A stretch of DNA of 64,000 nucleotides from Shewanella basaltis. GTDB taxonomy: Bacteria; Pseudomonadota; Gammaproteobacteria; Enterobacterales; Shewanellaceae. The notes beneath the pieces are model-generated. The model worked only from the letters and a program-made list of their open reading frames with translations. It had not been told where the DNA came from and did not search any database. Of this stretch, positions 9,046 through 18,557 are shown in pieces. Position 1 is the first letter of the stretch, and each line of letters starts with the position of its first letter. The stretch is taken from positions 1 through 64,000 of the forward strand of contig NZ_JAKILA010000009.1 in assembly GCF_023283885.1 (NCBI RefSeq), given 5' to 3'. The position numbers and the translations under genes are program-made.

Positions 9046-10287
9046 ATGCGTTCGATTTTAAATACAAACAATCATATTGTTTCTAGAAATATCAGCTATT
9101 TAGTTTTAGCAAGTATTATGCTCAATGCTTTTTTGTCTTTTACGAATGCACACCTTTTTACATTAAATAAGTTTGTTGTTATAGCTTCAGAGGTATGTAT
9201 TTATAACATTTTAGCTTTTTATTTTGTATTAATGAATAGGGCCAATTACTTAGCTCGGGATGTTTATAAGTTGTTTTGCTTTTTTTTATTAGTTGCTTTT
9301 TTTTCTATGTTGTTGACATCTTTTGCTAAAGACAGTGGTGTCTTTTTTGTTGATGGGTTAAGGAATTTTTTAATTGTTATACTTTTTTCTTTTAGTGGTT
9401 TTTTAGTTAGTAGAAATGACTTTCACAAGGTTTTTTTTATAGTGTCACTATGTGTTTTTATATTTTTGTTGATTGAAATAGTAAGCTTAGATTTGTATGC
9501 CTATATATTCGAACCTGCTAATTATTATTCGGCAACAAGAGGTCATGATGTAAGAGAATATAATTCAACAGGTTTGTTTAATGCTGCTTTAAGTTTTGAA
9601 GGGCGATTTTCATATGGTTTTTTTGATGGTCCACGAACATCTTCTATTTTCTTAGAGCAAGTAAGTCTGGGGAATTACAGTCAGATTGTTTTTATCTACT
9701 TGCTTTTATTTAGTAAAAATATAGGTAGTAGGTTTTGTTTTTTTTATATAGCGTTAATTTTTTTATCTGTAACATCAACCGAGTCTAGAAGTGCTGGTGG
9801 ATTGATTTTTGTTTATAGTTTAATTTTTCTGTTCACAAAAAACTTACCAAAATATTTTAATTTCTTGTTAGTTCCTTTTGTGGTTTTATTAGGAGTGTTT
9901 TATGTAAGTAGTTTTAATGTAATATATTCTGATAATATTTCAGGTAGATTTTTTAAAGGGATGGTTTATTTGGTTGAATTTGATTTTTTTGACTACTTTG
10001 GGTTTGGGGTGAATAAAGTTAATGATTTTTGGGATAGTGGTTACCCATATCTTATCTCTAGCGTTACAATTTTTGGAGCTTTATTTCTTTATCTATTTAC
10101 ATGTTTATTTCATGATCAAAACTATATTTTATCGAAGAGAATGGCTTGGTTTGCTACGTTTTATCTTTTTCTTAACATAATTGTTAGTGGTAATTCTGTT
10201 TACTCAATAAAAACAGCTCCATTGCTTTGGTTTATGTTCGGTTTTGTTAAAAATAAAGAGCAAAAAATCAAAAAGGATTATGTATGA
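9046..10287 (+). CDS. Wzy-like polysaccharide polymerase candidate
   Basis: A 413-residue integral membrane protein with about 10-12 helices and little recognisable sequence signature. It has a larger non-helical stretch around residues 150-205, which could be the periplasmic loop of a Wzy polymerase. The STESRSAGGLIF segment resembles the RS-containing segment of O-antigen polymerases and ligases. Its place between flippase and glycosyltransferase genes supports a polymerase role. It starts directly after the preceding stop (TGAATG) and its end overlaps the next start (ATGA). Very AT-rich. A second, clearer Wzy/ligase lies at 22.9 kb, so the division of labour is open. Confidence 0.65.
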   Translation: MRSILNTNNHIVSRNISYLVLASIMLNAFLSFTNAHLFTLNKFVVIASEVCIYNILAFYFVLMNRANYLARDVYKLFCFFLLVAFFSMLLTSFAKDSGVFFVDGLRNFLIVILFSFSGFLVSRNDFHKVFFIVSLCVFIFLLIEIVSLDLYAYIFEPANYYSATRGHDVREYNSTGLFNAALSFEGRFSYGFFDGPRTSSIFLEQVSLGNYSQIVFIYLLLFSKNIGSRFCFFYIALIFLSVTSTESRSAGGLIFVYSLIFLFTKNLPKYFNFLLVPFVVLLGVFYVSSFNVIYSDNISGRFFKGMVYLVEFDFFDYFGFGVNKVNDFWDSGYPYLISSVTIFGALFLYLFTCLFHDQNYILSKRMAWFATFYLFLNIIVSGNSVYSIKTAPLLWFMFGFVKNKEQKIKKDYV

Positions 10288-11372
10288 AAGTTGTTCATGT
10301 AGTTCGCCAATTTTTACCTAGTGTTGGTGGATTGGAAGATGTAGTATTTAATTTAGCAAAAACACAGATTGATAAAGGTCATAGTGTTGAAGTGTATACA
10401 TTAAACTCTGATTTTCAATCTGACAAAGTACTTGCTTATGAAGATGATTTTAATAGTATAGTTGTTAAGCGTTTTCCTTGGTTCGGTTCCAAACGTTATT
10501 CTTTATGTATCTTGCCTTTAAATGAGTTAAATAAATTTGATGTCATACACGTACATGCTGTTGACTTTTTTGTTGAATATCTGTCTTTTTTAAAACGACT
10601 TAGGTTGTTAAAGCCTAAGTTAGTATTAACTACTCATGGTGGTTTTTTTCATACAAATAATAATGCAAAATTAAAAAGATTCTTTTTCAAATATATAACA
10701 CCGTTTTCACTGTCACAATTTGATGTGGTAACTTGTTGTAGTGTAAATGATTACGAGTTGTTTAAAAGCTTAAATAAAAATGTTGTGCTTATAGAAAATG
10801 GCGTTGGTTTCAGAAAATTAGGTGATATTAAAAATAATCAAAACCTAGTGAAAAGTAACGATTTTATTTATTTTGGTCGATTCAGTGATAATAAAAGGAT
10901 CCCTTTATTAATTGAGTTTTTTTCCAAATTGAAAACGTTTGGTATAAAGCTAAAAGTTATTGGCCGTTCAAATACTGGTGACATTGAAGTAATAAAACAA
11001 AGTGTAAAAATATTTAACGCTGACAATGTTGAACTTATATTAGATCAATCTGATGATATTATTTTGGGACACATTAAAACGGCTAGATTTACAGTTAGTG
11101 CTTCTGAATACGAAGGCTTCGGACTAAGTATTATCGAACTCATGTCTTACGGCTTGGTACCTCTTTTGTCATCAAACCCACCTAGCTTTAAACGATTTAT
11201 CGAAGAATCAAAATGTGGAGCAATTTTTGATACCGATTCTCAATCATTTACGAAGGCTTTAGAGTTTTTATGTGAAAATTGGAGTCTAGACATGGAAAGT
11301 CTGGCTATTAATTACTCAAGGACTTTTTCTTGGGATACTGTCTCGGAGAAGTATTTAGATGTTTATCAATAA
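10284..11372 (+). CDS. Glycosyltransferase, family 4 (group 1) type
   Basis: A 362-residue GT-B enzyme. N-terminal VVRQFLPSVGGLEDVVFNLA is the acceptor-domain glycine-rich loop, IYFGRFSDNKRIPLLIEFF opens the donor domain, and SEYEGFGLSIIELMSYGLVP holds the E-x7-E donor-sugar motif. The start overlaps the preceding stop (ATGA) and the end overlaps the next gene by 14 bases, so translation is coupled on both sides. Same AT-rich composition as its neighbours. The sugar specificity cannot be read from the sequence. Confidence 0.88.
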   Translation: MKVVHVVRQFLPSVGGLEDVVFNLAKTQIDKGHSVEVYTLNSDFQSDKVLAYEDDFNSIVVKRFPWFGSKRYSLCILPLNELNKFDVIHVHAVDFFVEYLSFLKRLRLLKPKLVLTTHGGFFHTNNNAKLKRFFFKYITPFSLSQFDVVTCCSVNDYELFKSLNKNVVLIENGVGFRKLGDIKNNQNLVKSNDFIYFGRFSDNKRIPLLIEFFSKLKTFGIKLKVIGRSNTGDIEVIKQSVKIFNADNVELILDQSDDIILGHIKTARFTVSASEYEGFGLSIIELMSYGLVPLLSSNPPSFKRFIEESKCGAIFDTDSQSFTKALEFLCENWSLDMESLAINYSRTFSWDTVSEKYLDVYQ

Positions 11373-12105
11373 AGATAGAGTAAAAGATCACATCGTTAAA
11401 CGCCTTACACTTGTAGATCATAAAGAACTACCGTTGATAAAAGAGAAAATCGTTTTGACGCAACAACCTATTTCGGTTGGTTTTGTTAATCAGCATGCTT
11501 ATAATTTAATTCATAATGACGTGAATATAAAGGATTCATTTGATTCTCTAACTTATCAGTTTCGTGATGGTATGGGTTTAAAAATTGCCTGTAAGTTAAA
11601 TAATTGCTCACCTGGGGTTAATTTGAATGGTACTGATTTTATACCAAGCTTAGTTAATCTCTATCTAGAAAAAAATTCAAACTCAAATGTTTTTGTTTTT
11701 GGTACTCAAGAACCTTGGTTATCAACTGGGAGCAAAAATCTATTAAATAGCCACCAGGTTACTCTTTTAGATGGTTTTAAAGACATTGATGATTATTTAT
11801 TTGAGCTAGCAGATTCATTATCCCTAAATCAAAAGACTCTCATTATTCTCGCTATGGGAATGCCAAAGCAAGAGTTATTGGCTAAAGAAATTCTTAAAGT
11901 AGCAAAAGGCCCCGTACTGGTGATTTGTGGTGGTGCAGTGATTGACTTTTTAGCTAATAGGTTTACACGGGCGCCTAAATTATTCCGAATGTTTGGTTTG
12001 GAGTGGTTATACCGTTTACTTGTTGAGCCCAAACGATTATTTAAACGCTATGTTATTGGCATTCCAAAATTTTTTTTCTACATATTAATAAATCGTAATA
12101 TTTAG
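11359..12105 (+). CDS. WecG/TagA/CpsF family glycosyltransferase
   Basis: A 248-residue member of the GT26 family. The conserved elements are RDGMGLKIACKL (about 72-83), GVNLNGTDFIPSL, the LAMGMPKQELLAKE stretch (about 168-182) and GGAVIDFLANRFTRAPKLFR. The C-terminal RLLVEPKRLFKRY usually binds the membrane. Relatives transfer N-acetylmannosaminuronate, N-acetylmannosamine or glucose-type residues to a lipid-linked acceptor. Which one applies here is unknown. It is the last gene of the AT-rich core; 16 bases downstream composition returns to that of the host with manC. Confidence 0.9.
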   Translation: MFINKDRVKDHIVKRLTLVDHKELPLIKEKIVLTQQPISVGFVNQHAYNLIHNDVNIKDSFDSLTYQFRDGMGLKIACKLNNCSPGVNLNGTDFIPSLVNLYLEKNSNSNVFVFGTQEPWLSTGSKNLLNSHQVTLLDGFKDIDDYLFELADSLSLNQKTLIILAMGMPKQELLAKEILKVAKGPVLVICGGAVIDFLANRFTRAPKLFRMFGLEWLYRLLVEPKRLFKRYVIGIPKFFFYILINRNI

Positions 12106-12121
12106 TTTATAAGGTCTTTAT

Positions 12122-13549
12122 ATGCTTCTACCTGTAATTATGGCCGGCGGGTCTGGTTCGCGTTTGTGGCCTTTGTCGCGTCAGCAGTTTCCTAAGCAAT
12201 TTTTAACCTTGCTCGGTGATCACTCTATGTTGCAAACCACGGCCAAGCGTCTTGCGGGTATTGCACATAAACCTGCGTTAGTTATTTGCAATGAAGAGCA
12301 TCGATTTTCGGTTGCCGAGCAATTTAGATTAAATGGTATTGCCAACAGCGGTATTGTACTTGAACCTGTTGGCCGTAATACCGCCCCTGCCATTGCGTTA
12401 GCGGCCATGTTGGCCCTTCGCAATGGCGACGACCCTGTTATGTTGGTGCTAGCTGCAGACCATGTAATTAAAGACGAAGCGGCTTTTTGTCATGCAGTAA
12501 CCAAGGCTATGCCACTTGCTGAGCAAGATAAGTTAGTCACTTTTGGCATAGTGCCAACCGCGCCAGAAACCGGTTATGGTTATATTCAGCGGGGTGATGC
12601 GTTAGCAAGCGAATTAGGTTTTGATATCGCGCAATTTGTAGAAAAGCCAAATTTTGCTACTGCACAAGATTATATTGCAACAGGGCAATATTACTGGAAC
12701 AGCGGCATGTTTATGTTTAAAGCCAGTACCTACTTAAACGAGCTTAAATTACACAGCCCTGCTATTTTTGCTGCGTGCGAAGCGTCGATGCAAGAGGTGT
12801 CGCACGATATCGATTTTATTCGTATTAATAAAGCCGCCTTTGAAGCATGCCCAGACGATTCTATTGATTATGCGGTAATGGAGAAAACCCAACACGGTGT
12901 TGTAGTGCCTATGGATTGTGGTTGGAGCGATGTAGGCAGTTGGTCAGCTTTGTGGGAAATAGACGACAAAGATGAGCAAGGCAATGTGTTTAAGGGCGAT
13001 GTGATTGGTATTAATACCCGTAATACCTATGTGAATGCCAGCGAAAAATTAGTAACAACCATTGGCCTAGATGATGTTGTGGTGGTTGAAACCAAAGACG
13101 CCATTTTAGTGGCTAAGCAGTCTGAGGTGCAGCAGGTTAAACAGGTGGTTGAGCAACTTAAAGCCGAGCAGCGTAGTGAGTGGCAGCATCACCGTGAGGT
13201 GTATCGCCCATGGGGTAAGTACGATTCTATTGATAATGGCGGCCGCTTTCAGGTTAAGCGTATTACCGTAAAACCAGGTGCCAAGTTGTCGGTACAAATG
13301 CATCATCACCGGGCTGAACACTGGATTGTAGTGTCGGGTACGGCCAAGGTCACCAATGGTGATAAAGACATTTTACTCACCGAAAACCAGTCAACTTACA
13401 TTCCTGTTGGGGTTGTACACGCGCTAGAAAATCCCGGTAAAGTGCCTTTAGAATTAATTGAGGTGCAGTCTGGTTCGTACCTAGGCGAAGACGATATTGT
13501 GCGTTTTGAAGACCGTTATGGCCGCGTTGCGCCAACGGAGGCTAAATAA
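12122..13549 (+). CDS. manC: Mannose-1-phosphate guanylyltransferase / mannose-6-phosphate isomerase
   Basis: A 475-residue bifunctional enzyme. The N-terminal pyrophosphorylase domain has [19 protein letters not shown] (residues 9-27) and [10 protein letters not shown]. The C-terminal cupin-type isomerase domain has [20 protein letters not shown] and the metal-site [13 protein letters not shown]. Together with ManB it makes GDP-mannose from fructose-6-phosphate via mannose-1-phosphate. Its stop overlaps the manB start by one base (TAATG). Composition and codon use are those of the housekeeping genes, in contrast to the AT-rich genes before it. Confidence 0.95.
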   Translation: MLLPVIMAGGSGSRLWPLSRQQFPKQFLTLLGDHSMLQTTAKRLAGIAHKPALVICNEEHRFSVAEQFRLNGIANSGIVLEPVGRNTAPAIALAAMLALRNGDDPVMLVLAADHVIKDEAAFCHAVTKAMPLAEQDKLVTFGIVPTAPETGYGYIQRGDALASELGFDIAQFVEKPNFATAQDYIATGQYYWNSGMFMFKASTYLNELKLHSPAIFAACEASMQEVSHDIDFIRINKAAFEACPDDSIDYAVMEKTQHGVVVPMDCGWSDVGSWSALWEIDDKDEQGNVFKGDVIGINTRNTYVNASEKLVTTIGLDDVVVVETKDAILVAKQSEVQQVKQVVEQLKAEQRSEWQHHREVYRPWGKYDSIDNGGRFQVKRITVKPGAKLSVQMHHHRAEHWIVVSGTAKVTNGDKDILLTENQSTYIPVGVVHALENPGKVPLELIEVQSGSYLGEDDIVRFEDRYGRVAPTEAK

Positions 13550-14976
13550 TGTTGGTAAGCCATAGAGTGATTGAGCACAGCAATATTGCCTTTGGAACTA
13601 GCGGCGCCAGGGGCCTAGTTGAACACTTTAACCCTGATGTGTGCGCAGCTTTTACTGTGGCGTTTGTTCAAACCATGCGCTTTGCGTTTAGTTTTAATAC
13701 GCTGGCCATTGCCATTGATAACCGCCCTAGCAGTTATGCTATGGCGCAAGCTTGTGCCAGTGCCGCGCAGCAACTGGGTTTAACGGTTATTTATTATGGC
13801 GTGTTGCCTACACCGGCATTAGCTAACCAGGCAATGGCGTTATCGATTCCAGCGATTATGGTTACCGGAAGCCATATTCCGTTTGATCGTAATGGCCTTA
13901 AGTTTTATCGCCCAGATGGTGAGATCACTAAGGCAGATGAGTCGTCGATTATTAATGGCCAGTTTACTTTTGAACCTATTACCAATCTGGTAGCGCTGCA
14001 AACGTCATTAGACGCGGCAAATGCTTATGTATCACGTTACCTCGATTTGTTCGACAGCCCATTTTTAGCGGGCAAGCGTATTGGTTTTTATCAGCATTCA
14101 AGTGCAGGGCGTGACATTTACCCGGCATTATTTGAACAGCTCGGTGCCGAGGTAGTGTTAATTGGCCGCAGTGATACGTTTGTACCTATTGACACCGAAG
14201 CCGTGAGTGAGGCCGACCATCAACATGCCATAGACTGGACAAAGCAATATCAGTTAGATGCGCTGTTTTCTACCGACGGGGATGGCGACAGACCCATGTT
14301 AGCCGACGAGCACGGCCAATGGTTACGCGGTGACTTATTGTGTTTGTTGTGCGCGAAAGCGTTAAACATCGACGCGCTGGCGATTCCGGTAAGTTGTAAT
14401 ACCGCTGTTGAGTTAACAGGGGCATTTAAATTGGTTATGCGTACAAAAATTGGCTCACCTTACGTTATTGCTGGCTTTTCGGCATTACAGGGCAATTACC
14501 CCACATTTGCAGGTTTTGAAGCCAATGGTGGTTTTTTACTGGGTAGCGATATTAAGGTTAACCAGCAGCTACTTAAAGCATTACCTACCAGAGACGCATT
14601 ATTACCTATATTAATGGTTTTATTTGCTGCAAAAGAGCAAAGCATTTCAGCTTTGTCTGCCAATTTACCCACACGGTTTACCCACAGTGACAGGGTAACT
14701 GAGTTTGCGGTTGAAAAGAGCAAACAAATTATTGGGTTTGGTCATGCTTTTCCGGGCAAATTATTAGCCCAGCTTGGCCTGGGTGAAAACAATTTAAGTA
14801 AGCTGTGTTCGGTAGATGGTTTACGGTTTAATTTAACTTCGGGCGATGTTGTGCATTTAAGGCCGTCGGGTAACGCACCAGAGTTTAGGTGTTATGCAGA
14901 AAGTGATTCTTTACAAAAAGCTCAATCTTTAGTCAGTCAAGTTTTGCCAAAGTTGGCGTCCTTATCGTTAGTTTAG
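13549..14976 (+). CDS. manB: Phosphomannomutase
   Basis: A 475-residue alpha-D-phosphohexomutase that interconverts mannose-6-phosphate and mannose-1-phosphate. Seen are FGTSGARGL (15-23), the phosphoserine loop TGSHIPFDRNG (Ser108; many relatives have TASHNP), the magnesium loop STDGDGDRP (about 240-248), the sugar loop FEANGGFLLG and the phosphate loop RPSGNAPEFR. It lies in an operon with manC (1-base overlap) and the initiating transferase gene. Glucosamine mutase activity is less likely because the GlmM signature is missing. Confidence 0.92.
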   Translation: MLVSHRVIEHSNIAFGTSGARGLVEHFNPDVCAAFTVAFVQTMRFAFSFNTLAIAIDNRPSSYAMAQACASAAQQLGLTVIYYGVLPTPALANQAMALSIPAIMVTGSHIPFDRNGLKFYRPDGEITKADESSIINGQFTFEPITNLVALQTSLDAANAYVSRYLDLFDSPFLAGKRIGFYQHSSAGRDIYPALFEQLGAEVVLIGRSDTFVPIDTEAVSEADHQHAIDWTKQYQLDALFSTDGDGDRPMLADEHGQWLRGDLLCLLCAKALNIDALAIPVSCNTAVELTGAFKLVMRTKIGSPYVIAGFSALQGNYPTFAGFEANGGFLLGSDIKVNQQLLKALPTRDALLPILMVLFAAKEQSISALSANLPTRFTHSDRVTEFAVEKSKQIIGFGHAFPGKLLAQLGLGENNLSKLCSVDGLRFNLTSGDVVHLRPSGNAPEFRCYAESDSLQKAQSLVSQVLPKLASLSLV

Positions 14977-14994
14977 TTATTTTAGGTGAGTCAA

Positions 14995-16395
14995 ATGGAC
15001 AGACCATCCAAGTTTCAATTTATTGGTTCTTCTTCGAGTTTTTTTATTCGTATCATTGATATGTCGCTTATTGTGTCGGCGTTATTATTTATGATGCATG
15101 GTTACAATGTGGCCTTTAATAAAGATTACTTATTAGTGTTATCTGGTGTGTTGTTATCGTTTAGTTATATTGGTGAGTCTATTGGTTTATACCGTTCGTG
15201 GCGTTTAGGCAAATTTTCGCACATGTGCCGTTTATTAGTAATGGTTATTACTGTGTGCTTTTTGGTTATGGTTACCGTGCTGTTTATTTTTAAATATGCT
15301 GAGCTCTATTCGCGTGTGGTAATGATTGGCTGGTTTATAACCTCGGTAGTGTTTTTGCTTAGTTGGCGGTTAATGGTGCGTGAAATAAAGCGCGTTCGTC
15401 GCAGTAAAGGCTTAAATACAGAAAAAGTCGCTATTATTGGCCTAACTCAAACAGGCATGAACCTTTACGAAGAAATTTGGAAGCATGATGAATTGGGCTT
15501 TGACTGTATAGGCTTTTTTGATGACAGAGAACCCAGCAGAATAGTCGATTTAGAGCCAAAGTTAATTGAGGGCAATATTAACCAGGCTATTGAGTTAGCC
15601 CGCAGTGGTGATGTGCAAAAGTTGTATATTTGCCTACCGTTATTGGCTGAGCAACGCATTGCCGATATTATTCAGCAGTTAGGTGACAGTACCGTTGATG
15701 TATTAATTACCCCAGACTTTTTAATGAAAAACTTAATGAACGGCCGTATTGGTAGCGTGGGTGAAGTAGACACCATTAGTGTATTTGAATCGCCGGTAAA
15801 TGGTATGAAGCGTTTTTATAAACGCAGTTTTGATATTGTATTTAGTTTGTGTGCAATTATAGCCATTTCGCCTGTGTTGTTAATTGTTGCCATTGCCGTT
15901 TATATGTCGTCCCCAGGCCCTGTGTTATTTAAACAAGACCGCTATGGTTTAGATGGTCGCAAAATTAAAGTGTGGAAGTTTCGCTCTATGACGGTGACCG
16001 AAAATGCCAGCAAGGTTACTCAGGCACGTAAAGGTGATGCACGTATTACTAAAGTGGGGGCATTTATTCGCCGCACCTCGTTAGACGAATTACCGCAATT
16101 TTTTAATGTGTTAAAAGGCGATATGTCGGTGGTTGGCCCGCGGCCGCACGCGGTAGCGCATAACGAAGAATACCGTAAGTTAGTCAGTTACTATATGCTG
16201 CGCCACAAAGTGTTACCCGGCATTACCGGCTGGGCACAAGTTAATGGCTGGCGCGGTGAAACAGACACCCTGGATAAAATGGAAATGCGCGTTGAGTACG
16301 ACCTTGCCTACATTCGTAACTGGTCACTCTGGTGGGATGTAAAAATCGTGTTTTTGACCTTTTTTAAAGGCTTTGTAGGCAAAAACGTATATTGA
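14995..16395 (+). CDS. Undecaprenyl-phosphate sugar phosphotransferase (WcaJ-like initiating enzyme)
   Basis: A 466-residue polyprenyl glycosylphosphotransferase. Four to five membrane helices (about 15-130) come first, then a nucleotide-binding-like CoA_binding_3 domain (EKVAIIGLTQTGMNLYEEIW), then the bacterial sugar transferase domain (about 270-466). The latter has KRSFDIVFSLCA, GPVLFKQDRYGLDG, VWKFRSM, RRTSLDELPQFFNVLKGDMS and VVGPRPHAV. It attaches the first sugar phosphate, commonly glucose-1-phosphate, to undecaprenyl phosphate. The start is set at ATG 14995 because AGGTGAG stands 4 bases before it; an in-frame GTG at 14986 lies inside that site. It ends the first half of the locus. 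Confidence 0.92.
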   Translation: MDRPSKFQFIGSSSSFFIRIIDMSLIVSALLFMMHGYNVAFNKDYLLVLSGVLLSFSYIGESIGLYRSWRLGKFSHMCRLLVMVITVCFLVMVTVLFIFKYAELYSRVVMIGWFITSVVFLLSWRLMVREIKRVRRSKGLNTEKVAIIGLTQTGMNLYEEIWKHDELGFDCIGFFDDREPSRIVDLEPKLIEGNINQAIELARSGDVQKLYICLPLLAEQRIADIIQQLGDSTVDVLITPDFLMKNLMNGRIGSVGEVDTISVFESPVNGMKRFYKRSFDIVFSLCAIIAISPVLLIVAIAVYMSSPGPVLFKQDRYGLDGRKIKVWKFRSMTVTENASKVTQARKGDARITKVGAFIRRTSLDELPQFFNVLKGDMSVVGPRPHAVAHNEEYRKLVSYYMLRHKVLPGITGWAQVNGWRGETDTLDKMEMRVEYDLAYIRNWSLWWDVKIVFLTFFKGFVGKNVY

Positions 16396-16466
16396 TTTTA
16401 GGGGCGAGGGGCTAGGAGTTCGCAAGCTCGCCAGAGAGCGGACTTCGTCCTGCTAGTGGCTAGATG
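16395..16466. repeat. CTAG-rich short-hairpin element, copy 1
   Basis: Directly after the initiating transferase stop. It holds GCTAGGAGTTCGCAAGCTCG (from 16411) followed by CCAGAG, the small hairpin GGAC-TTC-GTCC and two more CTAG sites. The first part is the reverse complement, with two changes, of a stretch at 25873-25898. It is a dispersed element different from the CCGG/CCTGA hairpin family. Confidence 0.6.
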
Positions 16467-16502
16467 ACGGTATACAGAACGCTACGCTTACGGTTTTTTG
16501 TT

Positions 16503-17142
16503 TGTCATTCCAGCAATGCTTCACCTTCGTCATTCCGGCAACGCCAGCTACTACGTCATTCCGGCAGCGTTTTTAAAGCCGGAATCCAGGTGTTTACTAC
16601 GTCATTCCAGCAGCGTTTTTAAAGCCGGAATCCAGGTGTTTAGTACGTCATTCCGGCAACGTTTTTAAAGCCGGAATCCAGGTGTTGACTCTTAAGGCAA
16701 GCACAAAAGCAACACCTGGATCCCTGATACAAGCATTCAGGGATGACGGGCGGTAGAGCAAAAGCATTTACGTTATACCGGTAACGCCAGCTACTACGTC
16801 ATTCCGGCAGCGTTTTTAAAGCCGGAATCCAGGTGTTTAGTACGTCATTCCGGTAACGTTTTTAAAGCCGGAATCCAGGTGTTGACTCTTAAGGCAAGCA
16901 CAAAAGCAACACCTGGTTCCCTGATAAAAGCACTCAGGGATGACGAGCGGTAGAGCAAAAGCATTTACGTTATACCGGTAACGCCAGCTACACGTCATTC
17001 CGGCAACGCTTATAAAGCCGGAATCCAGGTGTTTACTTCGTCATTCCGGTAACGTTTTTAAAGCCGGAATCCAGGTGTTGGCTCTTAAGGCAAGCGCAAA
17101 AGCAACACCTGGATCCCTGATAAAAGCACTCAGGGATGACGG
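16503..17142. repeat. Hairpin-repeat cluster 3 between the two halves of the polysaccharide locus
   Basis: Tandem composite repeats whose ACGCCAGCTA marker recurs at 16541, 16783 and 16981 (spacing about 242 and 198). Each unit has two or more type A hairpins (ATTCCGGC/GCCGGAAT) facing right. The spacer TTAAGGCAAGC follows, then a type B hairpin facing left (ATCCCTGA/TCAGGGAT), so the CCAGGTGTTG flanks point at each other. No gene is present. The surrounding 16396-17338 gap has nothing else except the CTAG-rich stretches at its ends. Confidence 0.9.
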
Positions 17143-17149
17143 GCAGTAG

Positions 17150-17275
17150 GATAAAAGCCTAGTACCTAGTATCCCCGATAAAAGCATTCGAGGACGGAGC
17201 CTGAACCTATTACCTATAAGCGAAGCGTTCCGTGAGCCGTTATCTGTTATCCGTCGACTCTAGAGTTTTAAGTTT
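17150..17275. repeat. CTAG-rich degenerate element downstream of cluster 3
   Basis: Contains several CTAG tetramers (CCTAGTACCTAG near its start, CTCTAGAG at its end) and a decayed half of a type B unit (CGATAAAAGCATTCGAGGA). It resembles the other CTAG-rich stretches but no full copy can be delimited. Confidence 0.4.
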
Positions 17276-17281
17276 ACCCAT

Positions 17282-17295
17282 TGGCAATTGTGCCA
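17282..17295. promoter_or_regulatory. Small inverted repeat upstream of the export genes
   Basis: TGGCA-ATTG-TGCCA lies 44 bases before the outer-membrane protein start. It could be an operator or part of the promoter of the second transcription unit. A ribosome site AAGGAT stands shortly before the ATG. No confident promoter hexamers were found. Confidence 0.3.
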
Positions 17296-17338
17296 GTGTT
17301 AATAATTACCATGTATATATTTTATAAGGATATAAGTC

Positions 17339-18550
17339 ATGAATGTACCATTTAAAGTGAGTTGCATGTCTGTTGCTGTCGCTTCAGTATTTATGGCTAA
17401 TGTTGTGATAGCCGCAGATGAAAAAGCTGGGGTGATTCGTACCGAATCTGGTGTTGATTTTACCCCTGGCTTAAATTCTGGATTAAAATACGACGACAAC
17501 ATTACTAGTGCAAACGATGCAAATGAAAAGTTTGATAGCTGGGCGATGACTGTTACGCCGGCATTGCAAGCACAGTTAATTGATGGTCAAACCGTATTTA
17601 CTGTTGATGCTGCGCTTGAATATGGCGATTACTTTTCAAGCAGCGATGATAATTATTTAGATGCATTACTCAAAGCCAAAGCTGAAGTAGACGTAAACCA
17701 GTCTAGACGATTTGGTTTTGATGCCGCTTATATCGTTGGCCATGAAGATCGAGGTAGTGGGATTTTTGAGGGCACCAGTGGTGCTGATCAAAACGAACCT
17801 AATGCGTACGACATTACAAGTGTTGGCGGCTACTATGAGTATGGTGCAAAAACGACACCCGCCCGTATTCGTGCGAATGCCAAATATTCTTCTAAAGAAT
17901 ACTCTAATTTTGAAACGGTAACTCAATATCGCAATTATGATGATACTACATTGGGTGCAACCTTTTATTATGATACTCGTTCTGCGACCAGCATCTTTTT
18001 AGACTTTCAACATGTCGATACCGTATATGAGTTAACCGATCCTACAGGTGACCGTGACAGTGTAACAAATACTGCAAGAGTCGGTGCAGAGTGGCAGGCA
18101 ACAGCATCTACCGAAGGCAGTGTTAAAGTAGGTTACCAAAATAAACGTTTTGATAATGCAGATCGTGAAGATTTTAGTGGCTTATCGTGGGACGCCAAAG
18201 TGACCTGGAAACCATTAACTTATTCTGCTTTTGATTTCAGTACTGGTAGAGCAAGCCGCGATCCCAATGGCTTTGGTGATTTTGTGCGAGGCACCAGTTA
18301 TGCGGTTAAATGGCACCATGAATGGAGTGATTTATTTACCTCATCAATAGGCTTTAAACAAGTTGATGATGACTACACAGGTGTAGAGCGTGAAGATAAG
18401 AGTAAAGTCTATCAACTTGGCCTTAACTATTACGTGACGCGCTGGTTAACTTTAAACACAGGGGTAGATATTTTTGAGGTTGACTCGACAGATAGCCAAT
18501 ACGTATATGATAGAAATGTGTATTTTATTAAAGCAGAAATGACCCTGTAG
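17339..18550 (+). CDS. Outer-membrane beta-barrel protein of the polysaccharide locus
   Basis: A 403-residue protein with a signal peptide (cleavage likely after VVIAA, residue 26) and then alternating polar/hydrophobic strands to the end, finishing NVYFIKAEMTL as barrels often do. It resembles the beta-barrel proteins (BBP_2 or VpsM-like) that stand first in export modules of Vibrio/Shewanella-type exopolysaccharide clusters. Such proteins are thought to help polymer cross the outer membrane. It is followed after 7 bases by the Wza-like gene, and the chain of tight spacings that follows suggests one operon down to the second Wzy-like gene. Confidence 0.75.
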   Translation: MNVPFKVSCMSVAVASVFMANVVIAADEKAGVIRTESGVDFTPGLNSGLKYDDNITSANDANEKFDSWAMTVTPALQAQLIDGQTVFTVDAALEYGDYFSSSDDNYLDALLKAKAEVDVNQSRRFGFDAAYIVGHEDRGSGIFEGTSGADQNEPNAYDITSVGGYYEYGAKTTPARIRANAKYSSKEYSNFETVTQYRNYDDTTLGATFYYDTRSATSIFLDFQHVDTVYELTDPTGDRDSVTNTARVGAEWQATASTEGSVKVGYQNKRFDNADREDFSGLSWDAKVTWKPLTYSAFDFSTGRASRDPNGFGDFVRGTSYAVKWHHEWSDLFTSSIGFKQVDDDYTGVEREDKSKVYQLGLNYYVTRWLTLNTGVDIFEVDSTDSQYVYDRNVYFIKAEMTL

Positions 18551-18557
18551 GACCAAC

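Noticed and set aside
16749-16760. ops-like GGCGGTAGAGCA within repeat cluster 3
   Set aside because: It lacks the conserved TG end of ops and arises where a type B unit meets its spacer; variants in the cluster read GAGCGGTAG.
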